A stretch of 8,086 nucleotides of DNA from Bacteroidota bacterium (GTDB lineage Bacteria; Bacteroidota; Bacteroidia; Bacteroidales; UBA1402). Shown one piece after another: positions 1-6,790 of this stretch. Within the stretch, counting starts at the first letter, position 1, and every line of letters begins with the position of its first letter. The stretch is taken from positions 1 through 8,086 of the forward strand of contig JAUZOU010000125.1 of assembly GCA_030706285.1 (NCBI GenBank). Reading direction: 5' to 3'. Under the pieces are notes generated by a model, which was given only the letters and a program-made list of their open reading frames with translations, was not told where the DNA came from and searched no databases. A program made the position numbers and the translations under genes.

Positions 1-1
1 T

Positions 2-775
2 GGTATTAAGGGTATCAAGGTGGACTTCTTCGGAGGTGACAAGCAATTTTTCATGCGTTACTATCAGGACATCCTGACTGATGCCAATGACTATGGTTTG
101 ACCGTCAATTTCCATGGTACGACGTTGCCAAGAGGCTGGGAACGTCTGTTTCCGAATTTTGTTACGTGTGAGGCGGTCAAAGGTATGGAATACATCACCT
201 TCGAACAGGCCAATGCCGATCTGGAACCCTCTCATTGTGCAACGTTGCCTTTTACCCGCAATGTTGCCGGACCGATGGATTTTACGCCGGTAATCCTGAA
301 TGCCCGACTGGGGCCGAACCGTGTTTCAGGCCCGGAACGCCGGACAACAGCTGCCTTCGAGCTGGCTTTACCTGTCATCTTCTTTTCCGGAATTCAGCAT
401 TTTGGTCTGATCCCCGATAACATCAGCCAGTTCCCGTTTTGTGTGACGGATTACCTGCGGGCTGTACCGGTCACCTGGGATGAAACACATTTTCTGTCAG
501 GCACGCCCGGTTTGGATTGTGTGGTGGCCCGGCGATCAGGCGACAAATGGTTCGTTGCCGGCATCAATGGCCAGAATAAGGAGAAATCGTTCAAACTGGA
601 CCTCCGGAAATTAATCAAACCGGGTTCGGAGGGCTTCGCCATTACAGACAACGCCGCTTCGCGCAACCAGGTAGCAAAGGTCGATATCGTGGTGCCTGGT
701 AAAAAGCTGAAACTGGAGATGCCAGTGGCTCCTTATGGTGGCTTTGTTATGATGTTAAGCGAAAAGAAACACTAA
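2..775 (+). CDS. GH97 alpha-glycosidase, C-terminal part (5' end outside the window), retaining type
   Basis: This frame is open from the first complete codon (base 2) to TAA at 773-775. It gives about 257 residues of a family that is usually 640-700 residues long, so the signal peptide, N-terminal beta-sandwich and first half of the barrel are missing. GH97 enzymes are periplasmic or outer-membrane exo-acting alpha-glucosidases or alpha-galactosidases of Bacteroidetes. The visible barrel strands carry GIKVDFFGGD (bases 11-40), VNFHG (104-118), LPRGWER (near 125-145) and CEAVKGMEY (167-193). The Asp of KVDFF (bases 23-25) sits where retaining GH97 members have their nucleophile. The second Glu of EAVKGME (188-190) matches the general acid/base. 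The Gly of VNFHG (116-118) occupies the place of the base that inverting, SusB-type members carry. The last 90 or so residues resemble the usual C-terminal beta-sandwich (WFVAGINGQ, then LKLEMPVAPYGGFVMML). The family call is firm. Substrate (alpha-galactoside or alpha-glucoside) cannot be decided. Confidence 0.93.
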   Translation, partial: GIKGIKVDFFGGDKQFFMRYYQDILTDANDYGLTVNFHGTTLPRGWERLFPNFVTCEAVKGMEYITFEQANADLEPSHCATLPFTRNVAGPMDFTPVILNARLGPNRVSGPERRTTAAFELALPVIFFSGIQHFGLIPDNISQFPFCVTDYLRAVPVTWDETHFLSGTPGLDCVVARRSGDKWFVAGINGQNKEKSFKLDLRKLIKPGSEGFAITDNAASRNQVAKVDIVVPGKKLKLEMPVAPYGGFVMMLSEKKH

Positions 776-799
776 AAATAAACAGCCCAGTGGCGAGCT
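772..799 (-). terminator. Probable intrinsic terminator of dsbD
   Basis: Read on the minus strand, AGCTC and GGGCT (795-799 and 784-788) form a 5-bp stem around a 6-base loop, followed at once by GTTTATTTTTAG. One pair is a G-U wobble in minus-strand RNA but a C-A mismatch in plus-strand RNA, which fits use by dsbD rather than by the GH97 gene. The stem is short and lies 92 bases past the dsbD stop codon, and the T tract overlaps the GH97 stop codon, so the call is moderate. Confidence 0.45.
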
Positions 800-890
800 C
801 TGAGGTAATAATCGATAGACATTGCTTCCGGCCAAAGGGGCTGCGTATTGAACCGCTTTTATTTTCGTCGCCGGACTAGGCGTTGCAGCG

Positions 891-2963
891 TTACTTTTGC
901 GCGAATTGCCTAAGTCCGTTTTCGAGGAACCGGACGTATGCTTGCACGTTTTCGTTGTACGAATAGCTTGGCCCGAGTGGTTTACCTTCCGGACTGAGCA
1001 GGACGTAGAAGGGTTGGGCGTTGGCACCGAACTTATGACGTTGCAGGAAGCTCCAGTGGTCGCCAATGGTGCGGATGGTCCTGGTTTTACCGTATTCTTC
1101 GATCTGATAACTTTTTGTCAGTGGCGTTTTATCATCGACCATCAGTGAAATGAGGACATACTTGTCTTCAATCAGCTTCTTTACCTGCGGATCCTGCCAA
1201 ACGGCTTGTTCCATTTTGCGGCAATTGACACAACCGAACCCGGAAAAATCGATCAAAACAGGTTTGTTCTGCAGGCGGGCGACTGTCATACCGGCTTCGT
1301 AATCGGTGAAGTTGGCATTGACTTCGTTTGGATTTAGGTTAAAATCCTGGGTGTAGGCAGGCGGGGCAAAAGCACTGACGGCCTTTACCGGAGCGCCCCA
1401 TAGACCTGGGACCATATAAATGGCGAAGGCAAGCGAAAAGAGTGCCAGAAACAGGCGTGGCACGGAGACATGTGCTTGGACATCGTCGTTAGGCAACCGG
1501 ATTTTGCCGAGCAGGTAAAATCCCATCAAGGCAAAAATCACGATCCAGAGCGACAAGAATGTTTCGCGATTGAGAATGCCCCAGCCATAGGACAAATCGG
1601 CTACGGACAGAAATTTCAGCGAAAAAGCGAGTTCGAGGAAGCCCAGAACGACTTTGACGGTGTTCAGCCAACTGCCTGATTTCGGCATGCTTTTCAGCCA
1701 GTTCGGGAAGATGGCGAACAAGGCGAATGGAATGGCTAAGGCTAGTGCAAAGCCGAACATGCCGGTGGCGGGGCCAGCAATGGAATTCATGGAAGCAGCC
1801 TGAACCAGCAAGGTACCGATGATCGGACCGGTGCAGGAGAAAGAAACCAGTACCAACGTGAAGGCCATAAAAAATAGACTGATCAGACCAGACGTGCTGT
1901 CGGCCTTTCGGTCCATTTTGTTGGTCCAAGAGGATGGTAACACGATTTCGAATGCACCGAAGAAAGAGACGGCGAACAGCACCAGTAACGCAAAGAAAAT
2001 CAGGTTGAAAATGGCGCTGGTAGACAGGCTGTTAAGTGCGCTGGCACCAAAAATCAGTGTGATGCCTAGCCCGAGCAGTAAATAAATGATGACAATGGAA
2101 AGGCCGTAGAGCATGGCTTCGCGGACGGCTTTTCCACGATTGGTGTTTCGTTTGAGAAAGAAACTGACGGTCATTGGGATGACCGGCCAGACGCACGGCG
2201 TAAGCAAAGCCAGCAGGCCACCCAGAAATCCTGTAATGAAAAGGATCCACCAACTTGTGTTTTGGCCGGACTGGTTACTTCCGTACGCTTTAAGTTCGTC
2301 GATGACAGGGGTCCAAAGTACCGAGTCTATGGTTGTCCGGGTAGCGGCCATCGTCGTATCGGAGGCAAGTTCGGTACCGGTGTGTTTGGCTGACTGAATG
2401 GCTGCGATCGGGAGTTGTTGTGTGGCTACTGTGGCTGTCGGTTTACCTGTTGCTGGCTGGTTGGCATCTTTAGCAGTTCGGGAAACTAAAGCGATGGGCT
2501 TTCCACCTTTGAACTCAAAGGGCGCGGGCGAAGGAGGCAGGCAGCTTTCATCGTTGCATCCCAGGAAGGTGACATGTCCGCGGACCAGAAAGCCTGACGG
2601 GTTGGTGAGTTTGATTTTTTGGACAAAGACAGCCTGGTTGACAAACCAGCTTAGTGTCATGCCGAATTGTTCGTCCATTTTGCTGATGGCTTTGGAACGG
2701 GCTTGGGTTTTTCCAACCAATGTAGCGCCTTCCAGCTTTTCGAATTCGAAAGAGGTAGAAACCGGGCCTCCTTCAGGCAGGTTCATCGTATACAGATGCC
2801 AGCCTTTATCAATGTTGGCGATGAAAAACAATTCTTTTTCAGTCCCACTGCCATTTTTCAGCTCGAATTTCCATTTGATGGGTTCAAGTATCTGGGCGGC
2901 GGATAGTATCGGAAGGAGCGCCATCAACGCTACCAGCAATCGTTTTAGAATCGAACGGTTCAT
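891..2963 (-). CDS. dsbD: Protein-disulfide reductase DsbD (thiol:disulfide interchange protein), full length
   Basis: DsbD carries electrons from cytoplasmic thioredoxin across the inner membrane to periplasmic thiol proteins. This 690-residue protein shows all three modules. A signal peptide (about 1-23, cut near SAAQ) leads to an N-terminal beta domain with a CNDESC pair (C136, C141). A low-complexity linker rich in Thr, Ala and Gln (about 163-212) follows. The membrane domain has about eight helices between 236 and 521 with the redox pair C257 (LLTPCVWPVIP) and C377 (VSFSCTGPIIG). The C-terminal thioredoxin-like domain has the active site FSGFGCVNCRKME (C578, C581). All six cysteines of the relay are present. 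E. coli DsbD is about 565 residues; the extra length is mainly linker and loops. The ATG at 2961-2963 is chosen because it starts a clean signal peptide and lies just below a predicted promoter. No cytochrome c maturation gene is nearby, so a role in that pathway is not shown. Confidence 0.95.
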   Translation of the reverse strand: MNRSILKRLLVALMALLPILSAAQILEPIKWKFELKNGSGTEKELFFIANIDKGWHLYTMNLPEGGPVSTSFEFEKLEGATLVGKTQARSKAISKMDEQFGMTLSWFVNQAVFVQKIKLTNPSGFLVRGHVTFLGCNDESCLPPSPAPFEFKGGKPIALVSRTAKDANQPATGKPTATVATQQLPIAAIQSAKHTGTELASDTTMAATRTTIDSVLWTPVIDELKAYGSNQSGQNTSWWILFITGFLGGLLALLTPCVWPVIPMTVSFFLKRNTNRGKAVREAMLYGLSIVIIYLLLGLGITLIFGASALNSLSTSAIFNLIFFALLVLFAVSFFGAFEIVLPSSWTNKMDRKADSTSGLISLFFMAFTLVLVSFSCTGPIIGTLLVQAASMNSIAGPATGMFGFALALAIPFALFAIFPNWLKSMPKSGSWLNTVKVVLGFLELAFSLKFLSVADLSYGWGILNRETFLSLWIVIFALMGFYLLGKIRLPNDDVQAHVSVPRLFLALFSLAFAIYMVPGLWGAPVKAVSAFAPPAYTQDFNLNPNEVNANFTDYEAGMTVARLQNKPVLIDFSGFGCVNCRKMEQAVWQDPQVKKLIEDKYVLISLMVDDKTPLTKSYQIEEYGKTRTIRTIGDHWSFLQRHKFGANAQPFYVLLSPEGKPLGPSYSYNENVQAYVRFLENGLRQFAQK

Positions 2964-2991
2964 GATGTTTCGATTAATTAGTTTCTAGTGG

Positions 2992-3023
2992 CAAATATCT
3001 GCAAAATCTATTCAATTCACAAA
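2992..3023 (-). promoter_or_regulatory. Predicted Bacteroidetes-type promoter of dsbD
   Basis: On the minus strand TTTG (3020-3023) is followed after 20 bases by GATATTTG (2992-2999), which matches the TAnnTTTG -7 element at seven of eight positions. Transcription would start near 2985, leaving a leader of about 22 bases. The leader (AATTAATCGAAACATC before the ATG) has no Shine-Dalgarno motif, as is common in this phylum. This suggests dsbD has its own transcript even though panB lies upstream on the same strand. Confidence 0.45.
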
Positions 3024-3160
3024 TTCTTCGGATGATAATAAAGATGTATCCCTTGGAGAAGCCTAGGACTCTGATTTTGCTCCCAAAAACGGGGTGCTTC
3101 AGTCTTATCGATTAAAAAAACGTGAATTTTTCCACTTTGATCAGGCCTCTTAAAATGAGT

Positions 3161-3191
3161 CGGAGGTCTGTTCAATAAGAACAGACCTCCG
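3161..3191 (-). terminator. Perfect 13-bp hairpin after panB, probable terminator
   Basis: CGGAGGTCTGTTC (3161-3173) and its exact complement (3179-3191) enclose a 5-base loop. The hairpin starts 26 bases past the panB stop codon. On the minus strand it is followed by ACTCATTTTAAG, a weak and slightly displaced T tract. No plus-strand gene reads into it, so panB is the natural client. The stem itself is certain; the terminator role is inferred and could instead be mRNA 3'-end protection. Confidence 0.7.
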
Positions 3192-3217
3192 GTTTCTGAC
3201 CCAAGTTGAAGGGTTGG

Positions 3218-4036
3218 TCAATATTGTTCCGATTCATTCGGGAAACTCAGCGCTTTCACGTCTTCCACGTAGTGGCCGACCGATTGGATGATGGTTTCCT
3301 GCAAGTTGGCATAGCGACGCAGAAAACGTGGAGAAAAAGCCTGGGTAATGCCAAGCATATCGTGCATCACAAGCACCTGCCCGTCGACACCGTTGCCGGC
3401 TCCAATTCCGATAACAGGAATGTGGAGTTTGGAGGCTATTTTCTTACCGACAACAGCCGGAATTTTTTCAAGTACCAAGGCAAAACAACCGGATTCTTCC
3501 AGCAGAAGGGCGTCTTCGCACAATTTTTTGGCTTCGGCATCATCTTTGGCGCGGACGGTATAGGTTCCGTATTTATTGATAGATTGTGGCATCAGTCCGA
3601 GGTGTCCCATAACAGGCATACCGGCGTCGATAATTTTCTTGATATCATTGATGATTTCTTTTCCTCCTTCAATTTTCAGGGCATCAGCTCCGGTCTCTTT
3701 CATGATGCGGATAGCGGCGTTGAGTGATTCTGTCGGATTGCCGGAGCAGCTGCCGAATGGCATGTCAATAACCACCAGCGCACGGTTGACAGCTTTTGTG
3801 ACGGCCATGCCGTGGTAGATCATCTGGTCGAGGGTAATAGGCAATGTGGTAATGTTACCGGCCATTACATTGGATGCGGAGTCTCCTACCAGGATGACAT
3901 CCATTCCAGCCTGATCGATGAGCTTAGCCATGGAATAGTCATAAGCGGTTAGCATGGCAATTTTTTCACCTCGCTCTTTCATCTCGACAAGACGATGGGT
4001 GGTGACTTTCCGGTTATCTTCTTGATGTACGGACAT
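3218..4036 (-). CDS. panB: 3-methyl-2-oxobutanoate hydroxymethyltransferase (ketopantoate hydroxymethyltransferase)
   Basis: PanB transfers a hydroxymethyl group from 5,10-methylenetetrahydrofolate to 2-oxoisovalerate to give ketopantoate, the first committed step towards pantothenate and CoA; it is cytoplasmic and normally decameric. The 272-residue product is close to the usual family length and reads as a complete (beta/alpha)8 barrel. Recognisable blocks are KIAMLTAYDYSMAKLID (25-41), ILVGDSASNV (48-57), VVIDMPFGS (88-96), ALKIEGG (119-125), PVMGHLGLMPQS (141-152), VLEKIP (188-193) and PVIGIGAG (near 207-214). The metal ligands expected from E. coli (D45, D84, E114) correspond to D52, D91 and E123, and the catalytic Glu (E181) to E190; the offsets are consistent at +7 to +9. 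The ATG at 4034-4036 follows an A-rich leader with no Shine-Dalgarno motif and gives a normal N-terminus. panC and panD are not in the window. It is divergent from the antiporter gene. Confidence 0.97.
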   Translation of the reverse strand: MSVHQEDNRKVTTHRLVEMKERGEKIAMLTAYDYSMAKLIDQAGMDVILVGDSASNVMAGNITTLPITLDQMIYHGMAVTKAVNRALVVIDMPFGSCSGNPTESLNAAIRIMKETGADALKIEGGKEIINDIKKIIDAGMPVMGHLGLMPQSINKYGTYTVRAKDDAEAKKLCEDALLLEESGCFALVLEKIPAVVGKKIASKLHIPVIGIGAGNGVDGQVLVMHDMLGITQAFSPRFLRRYANLQETIIQSVGHYVEDVKALSFPNESEQY

Positions 4037-4076
4037 TTTTTTTGATTTTAATTAGTTTGTTTTGTGAAGTAATCCG

Positions 4077-4108
4077 CAAAGGTAAAACTTTTATTAGCGA
4101 GGAAACAG
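4077..4108 (-). promoter_or_regulatory. Predicted promoter of panB
   Basis: TACCTTTG on the minus strand (4077-4084) is a full match to the Bacteroidetes -7 element TAnnTTTG. The upstream element is poor: only CTG at 4106-4108, 21 bases away, instead of TTG at about 19. Transcription would start near 4070, giving a leader of about 34 bases that is rich in A. Confidence 0.55.
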
Positions 4109-4161
4109 GTAATTTGGGTTAAATATTGCTCGAATCCGGGTGCCGGCAGGCATTTTTTTTA

Positions 4162-4191
4162 TTGTGTAAAACGAGGATTCCATTATCTTTG
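4162..4191 (+). promoter_or_regulatory. Strong Bacteroidetes consensus promoter of the antiporter gene
   Basis: TTG (4162-4164), exactly 19 bases, then TATCTTTG (4184-4191) matches the TTG-N19-TAnnTTTG consensus at every defined position. Start of transcription is expected near 4197-4199, about 22 bases before the ATG at 4220. This supports that start codon. A run of eight T residues (4153-4160) lies directly upstream of the -33 element. Confidence 0.8.
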
Positions 4192-4219
4192 CAAAACATC
4201 ATTGCATTAAGCTAATTTC

Positions 4220-6577
4220 ATGAAGTCAAAGCACGCCAAGGTCTGGCTCTTTTACGGAGTTTTGTTGACGCTTTTTGCTGTCTTAACTTACTTTCTGGTT
4301 ATAAACGGAGAGTCTCTGGAAAAACAGGTACAGGCAGGCTCCGGTGTTGCAACCACTGGGGTATCCGGTCATGCTAGTCTTAATGCCTTTTTCGGTTCTG
4401 TCTGGATCAACATCTGTCAACCTGCTGCTTTAATGCTGCTGCAGATGATTGCTATCTTGTTTTTCGCCCGTTTTTTTGGCTACTTATTCGGGAAAATCGG
4501 CCAACCGGCTGTCATTGGTGAAATTCTTGCCGGTATCGTTTTGGGACCATCTATTTTAGGCAAACTATATCCGGATTTCTTCAATTTTTTGTTCGCGCAT
4601 GATTCGTTGAACAATATTTATTATCTGAGTCAGGTCGGTTTGATTTTGTTCATGTTTGTTATTGGCATGGAACTCAATTTGAATGCCTTGAAATATAAGA
4701 TCAGGGAAACCTGGGTAATCAGTCATTCCGGAATTCTGTTCCCGTTTTTGCTGGGCATGTCGCTGGCTTATTATTTATATAAGGACTTTGCAACCGCCAA
4801 TACCGGTTATGTGCCGTTTGCCTTGTTCATTGGTATTTCCATGAGTATCACTGCTTTTCCTGTATTGGCACGGATCATTCAGGAAAAAGACCTTACCAGA
4901 ACACATCTGGGAACGATGACTCTAGGCAGTGCTGCCATCGACGACGTCACGGCATGGTGCCTGCTGGCGTGTGTCATTGCTATCTCGAAAACTGGCAGTA
5001 TGCTCAGCTCATTGTTTACCATCTTACTGACGATTCTTTATGTGGTTGTGATGTTGCTGGTTGTACGTCCCTTTCTGAAAAAGCTGGGCGATGTCTATAG
5101 GACTTCCGAGCTGGTCAACAAGAGCATGATGGCCTTTATTTTTCTTCTGCTGCTAATTTCTTCCTATCTGACACAGGTGATCGGTATCCATGCGTTATTC
5201 GGCGCTTTCCTGGCCGGGGTTGTCATGCCGCCGTTGACCAATTTCCGGAAGATTGTCATCGACAAGGTTGAAGATGTCTCCGTCGCGTTCCTGCTGCCGC
5301 TCTTTTTTGTGTTCACTGGTTTGCGAACGGAAGTCGGTTTGTTGAATACGCCTCATTTGTGGTGCCTTTGCGGAATCATCATTTTGGTTGCAATCATTGG
5401 TAAATTTGGAGGAATTGCCTTGACGGCGAGGTTTATGGGTGAAAGTTGGCATGATAGTTTGTCGATGGGCATTTTAATGAATACACGGGGACTGATGGAA
5501 CTAATTGTTCTCAATATCGGTTATGAAATGGGTGTTTTGCCTCCGAGACTGTTTGTCATGTTGGTTATTATGGCGTTGTTCACCACGTTTATGACGACAC
5601 CAATGATGTCTTTGATTAAGCGGGCCTTTCCACCGAAAAATAAACAACAGGAGCGTATCTACCGGCAGACAGTGGGCCTTTTCAAGGCATTGGTGGCTGT
5701 GGGTAATCCGGATAATGGAAGACCATTGCTCAATGTTGCCAAAACGGTGCTGGACGGGTACAAGAACAGCCTGTTTGTCAATGTGTTGCACATCACGGTC
5801 GGTACCGATACCAATTTGTTTATGGGTGAGCAGTATCTGGAAGAAGGCTTCAAATTGGTCAGGACTGAAGCTGAATCGTTGGGTATCCCCATCGAAACGG
5901 AATACAAAGTGACGGATAACATCGGTCATGAGATTGTTCATACGGTCAATGACGATGACTATGACTTTCTGTTGGTGGGCAGCGGTTCTTCGATGGTGGT
6001 CATGCCTGGTAAAAAACGGATTCCGTTATTAGCCAGAATTCCATTATTACGTGTTCTGTACAGGAACATCAATGAAAAACAAGTGTTCTACCCTGGATCT
6101 TTGATCAAGGACAAATCTCGTTACTTTATTGAAAATTGTCATTGCAGTGTGGGCGTTTTTGTGAACAGAAATTTTGTACAGATCCGGAAAACGATCGTGG
6201 TGTTGAACCGTGAAGACGATGTATTCTTGTTGCGGTATGCGCGCCGGCTGTTACGGAATGATAAAGCAGTCACCATCCGTATCATGGATCTGAAAGGGCT
6301 TTATACAACGTCTGATATCGTTGCTCAGGGCATTCTTTCGTTGTTGAACGAATTTCCGGATTCGGTAAAAATGTGTAAGGGGACAATGGACGACGGCAGT
6401 TATATGGTGAATAATTTTACGTTCATGCTCATTAGTTATCAGACTTGGAACCAACTAGTCGCTACCGAAAAGGAAAAGTTGGCATTTGTTCCATCAACCC
6501 TGATTATCAATAAGAAACGGAGCCGTTTCCATAAAATTAACTCCGTGGTCGATCACCAAAAAAATTCGGAGGACTAA
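4220..6577 (+). CDS. CPA2-family cation/proton antiporter with CHX/USP-like cytoplasmic tail
   Basis: This 785-residue inner-membrane protein exchanges a monovalent cation (K+ or Na+) for protons. An extra N-terminal helix (about 8-28) and a short, probably extracytoplasmic loop precede the Na+/H+ exchanger fold (about 66-470). Family blocks include GQPAVIGEILAGIVLGPSI (94-112), LFMFVIGMELNL (143-154), ITAFPVLARI (210-219), SAAIDDVTAWCLLA (237-250), IHALFGAFLAGVVMP (323-337), LPLFFVFTGLRTEVG (359-373) and MNTRGLMELIVLNIG (420-434). D241-D242 fill the ion-binding dyad of helix 5. The last 300 or so residues are soluble; the stretches near 487-610 and 650-770 look like two degenerate USP/adenine-nucleotide-fold halves, as in plant CHX exchangers, and there is no TrkA-N/RCK domain as in KefB and KefC. 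It is a single-gene unit by its context. The family is clear; the ion carried and what the tail senses are not. Confidence 0.9.
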   Translation: MKSKHAKVWLFYGVLLTLFAVLTYFLVINGESLEKQVQAGSGVATTGVSGHASLNAFFGSVWINICQPAALMLLQMIAILFFARFFGYLFGKIGQPAVIGEILAGIVLGPSILGKLYPDFFNFLFAHDSLNNIYYLSQVGLILFMFVIGMELNLNALKYKIRETWVISHSGILFPFLLGMSLAYYLYKDFATANTGYVPFALFIGISMSITAFPVLARIIQEKDLTRTHLGTMTLGSAAIDDVTAWCLLACVIAISKTGSMLSSLFTILLTILYVVVMLLVVRPFLKKLGDVYRTSELVNKSMMAFIFLLLLISSYLTQVIGIHALFGAFLAGVVMPPLTNFRKIVIDKVEDVSVAFLLPLFFVFTGLRTEVGLLNTPHLWCLCGIIILVAIIGKFGGIALTARFMGESWHDSLSMGILMNTRGLMELIVLNIGYEMGVLPPRLFVMLVIMALFTTFMTTPMMSLIKRAFPPKNKQQERIYRQTVGLFKALVAVGNPDNGRPLLNVAKTVLDGYKNSLFVNVLHITVGTDTNLFMGEQYLEEGFKLVRTEAESLGIPIETEYKVTDNIGHEIVHTVNDDDYDFLLVGSGSSMVVMPGKKRIPLLARIPLLRVLYRNINEKQVFYPGSLIKDKSRYFIENCHCSVGVFVNRNFVQIRKTIVVLNREDDVFLLRYARRLLRNDKAVTIRIMDLKGLYTTSDIVAQGILSLLNEFPDSVKMCKGTMDDGSYMVNNFTFMLISYQTWNQLVATEKEKLAFVPSTLIINKKRSRFHKINSVVDHQKNSED

Positions 6578-6652
6578 TCTTTCAGTGTCGATAAATGGCT
6601 GGTTCAGCCTTGTCCAACCCATCTGCCTGGCTGTTTATATAGCATCTGTCTG

Positions 6653-6670
6653 ACGATCAAATCGTTTTTG
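6653..6670 (+). terminator. Possible weak terminator of the antiporter gene
   Basis: ACGAT-CAA-ATCGT (6653-6665) is a 5-bp stem with a 3-base loop followed by TTTTG, 75 bases past the antiporter stop codon. A second small hairpin, GGCTG-GTT-CAGCC (6597-6609), lies closer but lacks a T tract. Both are marginal. The purT terminator further downstream has a C-A mismatch in plus-strand RNA and no plus-strand T tract, so it is unlikely to serve this gene. Confidence 0.3.
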
Positions 6671-6718
6671 TCAACAACAATAGATAGATACTGTTTTTAT
6701 ACTCCAAATAAAACAGCA

Positions 6719-6753
6719 GAAAAAATGAAAGGCTGCTCTTTATCAGAACAGCC
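6719..6753 (-). terminator. Intrinsic terminator of purT
   Basis: On the minus strand GGCTGTTCT and AGAGCAGCC (6731-6753) form a 9-bp stem with a GATAA loop, followed by TTTCATTTTTTC (6730-6719). One pair is a U-G wobble on this strand but a C-A mismatch on the other, and the T tract is only on this strand, so it is directional. It begins 37 bases after the purT stop codon. Confidence 0.8.
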
Positions 6754-6790
6754 TTCGTTGCATTATTATAGATCAGTGTTAATCACCGTA

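Noticed and set aside
868..884. Short inverted repeat CGCC-GGACTA-GGCG next to the dsbD stop codon
   Set aside because: The stem is only 4 bp and no T tract follows on either strand. The site at 772-799 is a better terminator candidate.
1489..1929. 146-codon minus-strand reading frame inside dsbD in another frame
   Set aside because: It is fully contained in dsbD and its His/Arg/Ser-rich translation is typical of an out-of-frame reading of membrane-protein codons.
2398..2988. 196-codon plus-strand reading frame opposite the 5' part of dsbD
   Set aside because: It lies antisense to a firmly identified gene, its translation shows no family pattern, and it runs across the dsbD start and promoter region.
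3002..3010. Second possible -7 element (TAGATTTTG on the minus strand) upstream of dsbD
   Set aside because: It has one extra T, and no TTG lies at the proper distance upstream. The neighbouring element at 2992-2999 with TTTG at 3020-3023 fits better.
3206..3727. 173-codon plus-strand reading frame opposite panB
   Set aside because: It mirrors the panB codons, has no recognisable domain and no promoter, and its start overlaps the 3' end of panB.
4141..4160. TGCC-GGCA-GGCA followed by eight T, resembling a plus-strand terminator
   Set aside because: The stem is only 4 bp and no plus-strand gene lies upstream, since panB runs the other way. The T run sits just before the -33 element of the antiporter promoter and more likely belongs to that promoter region.
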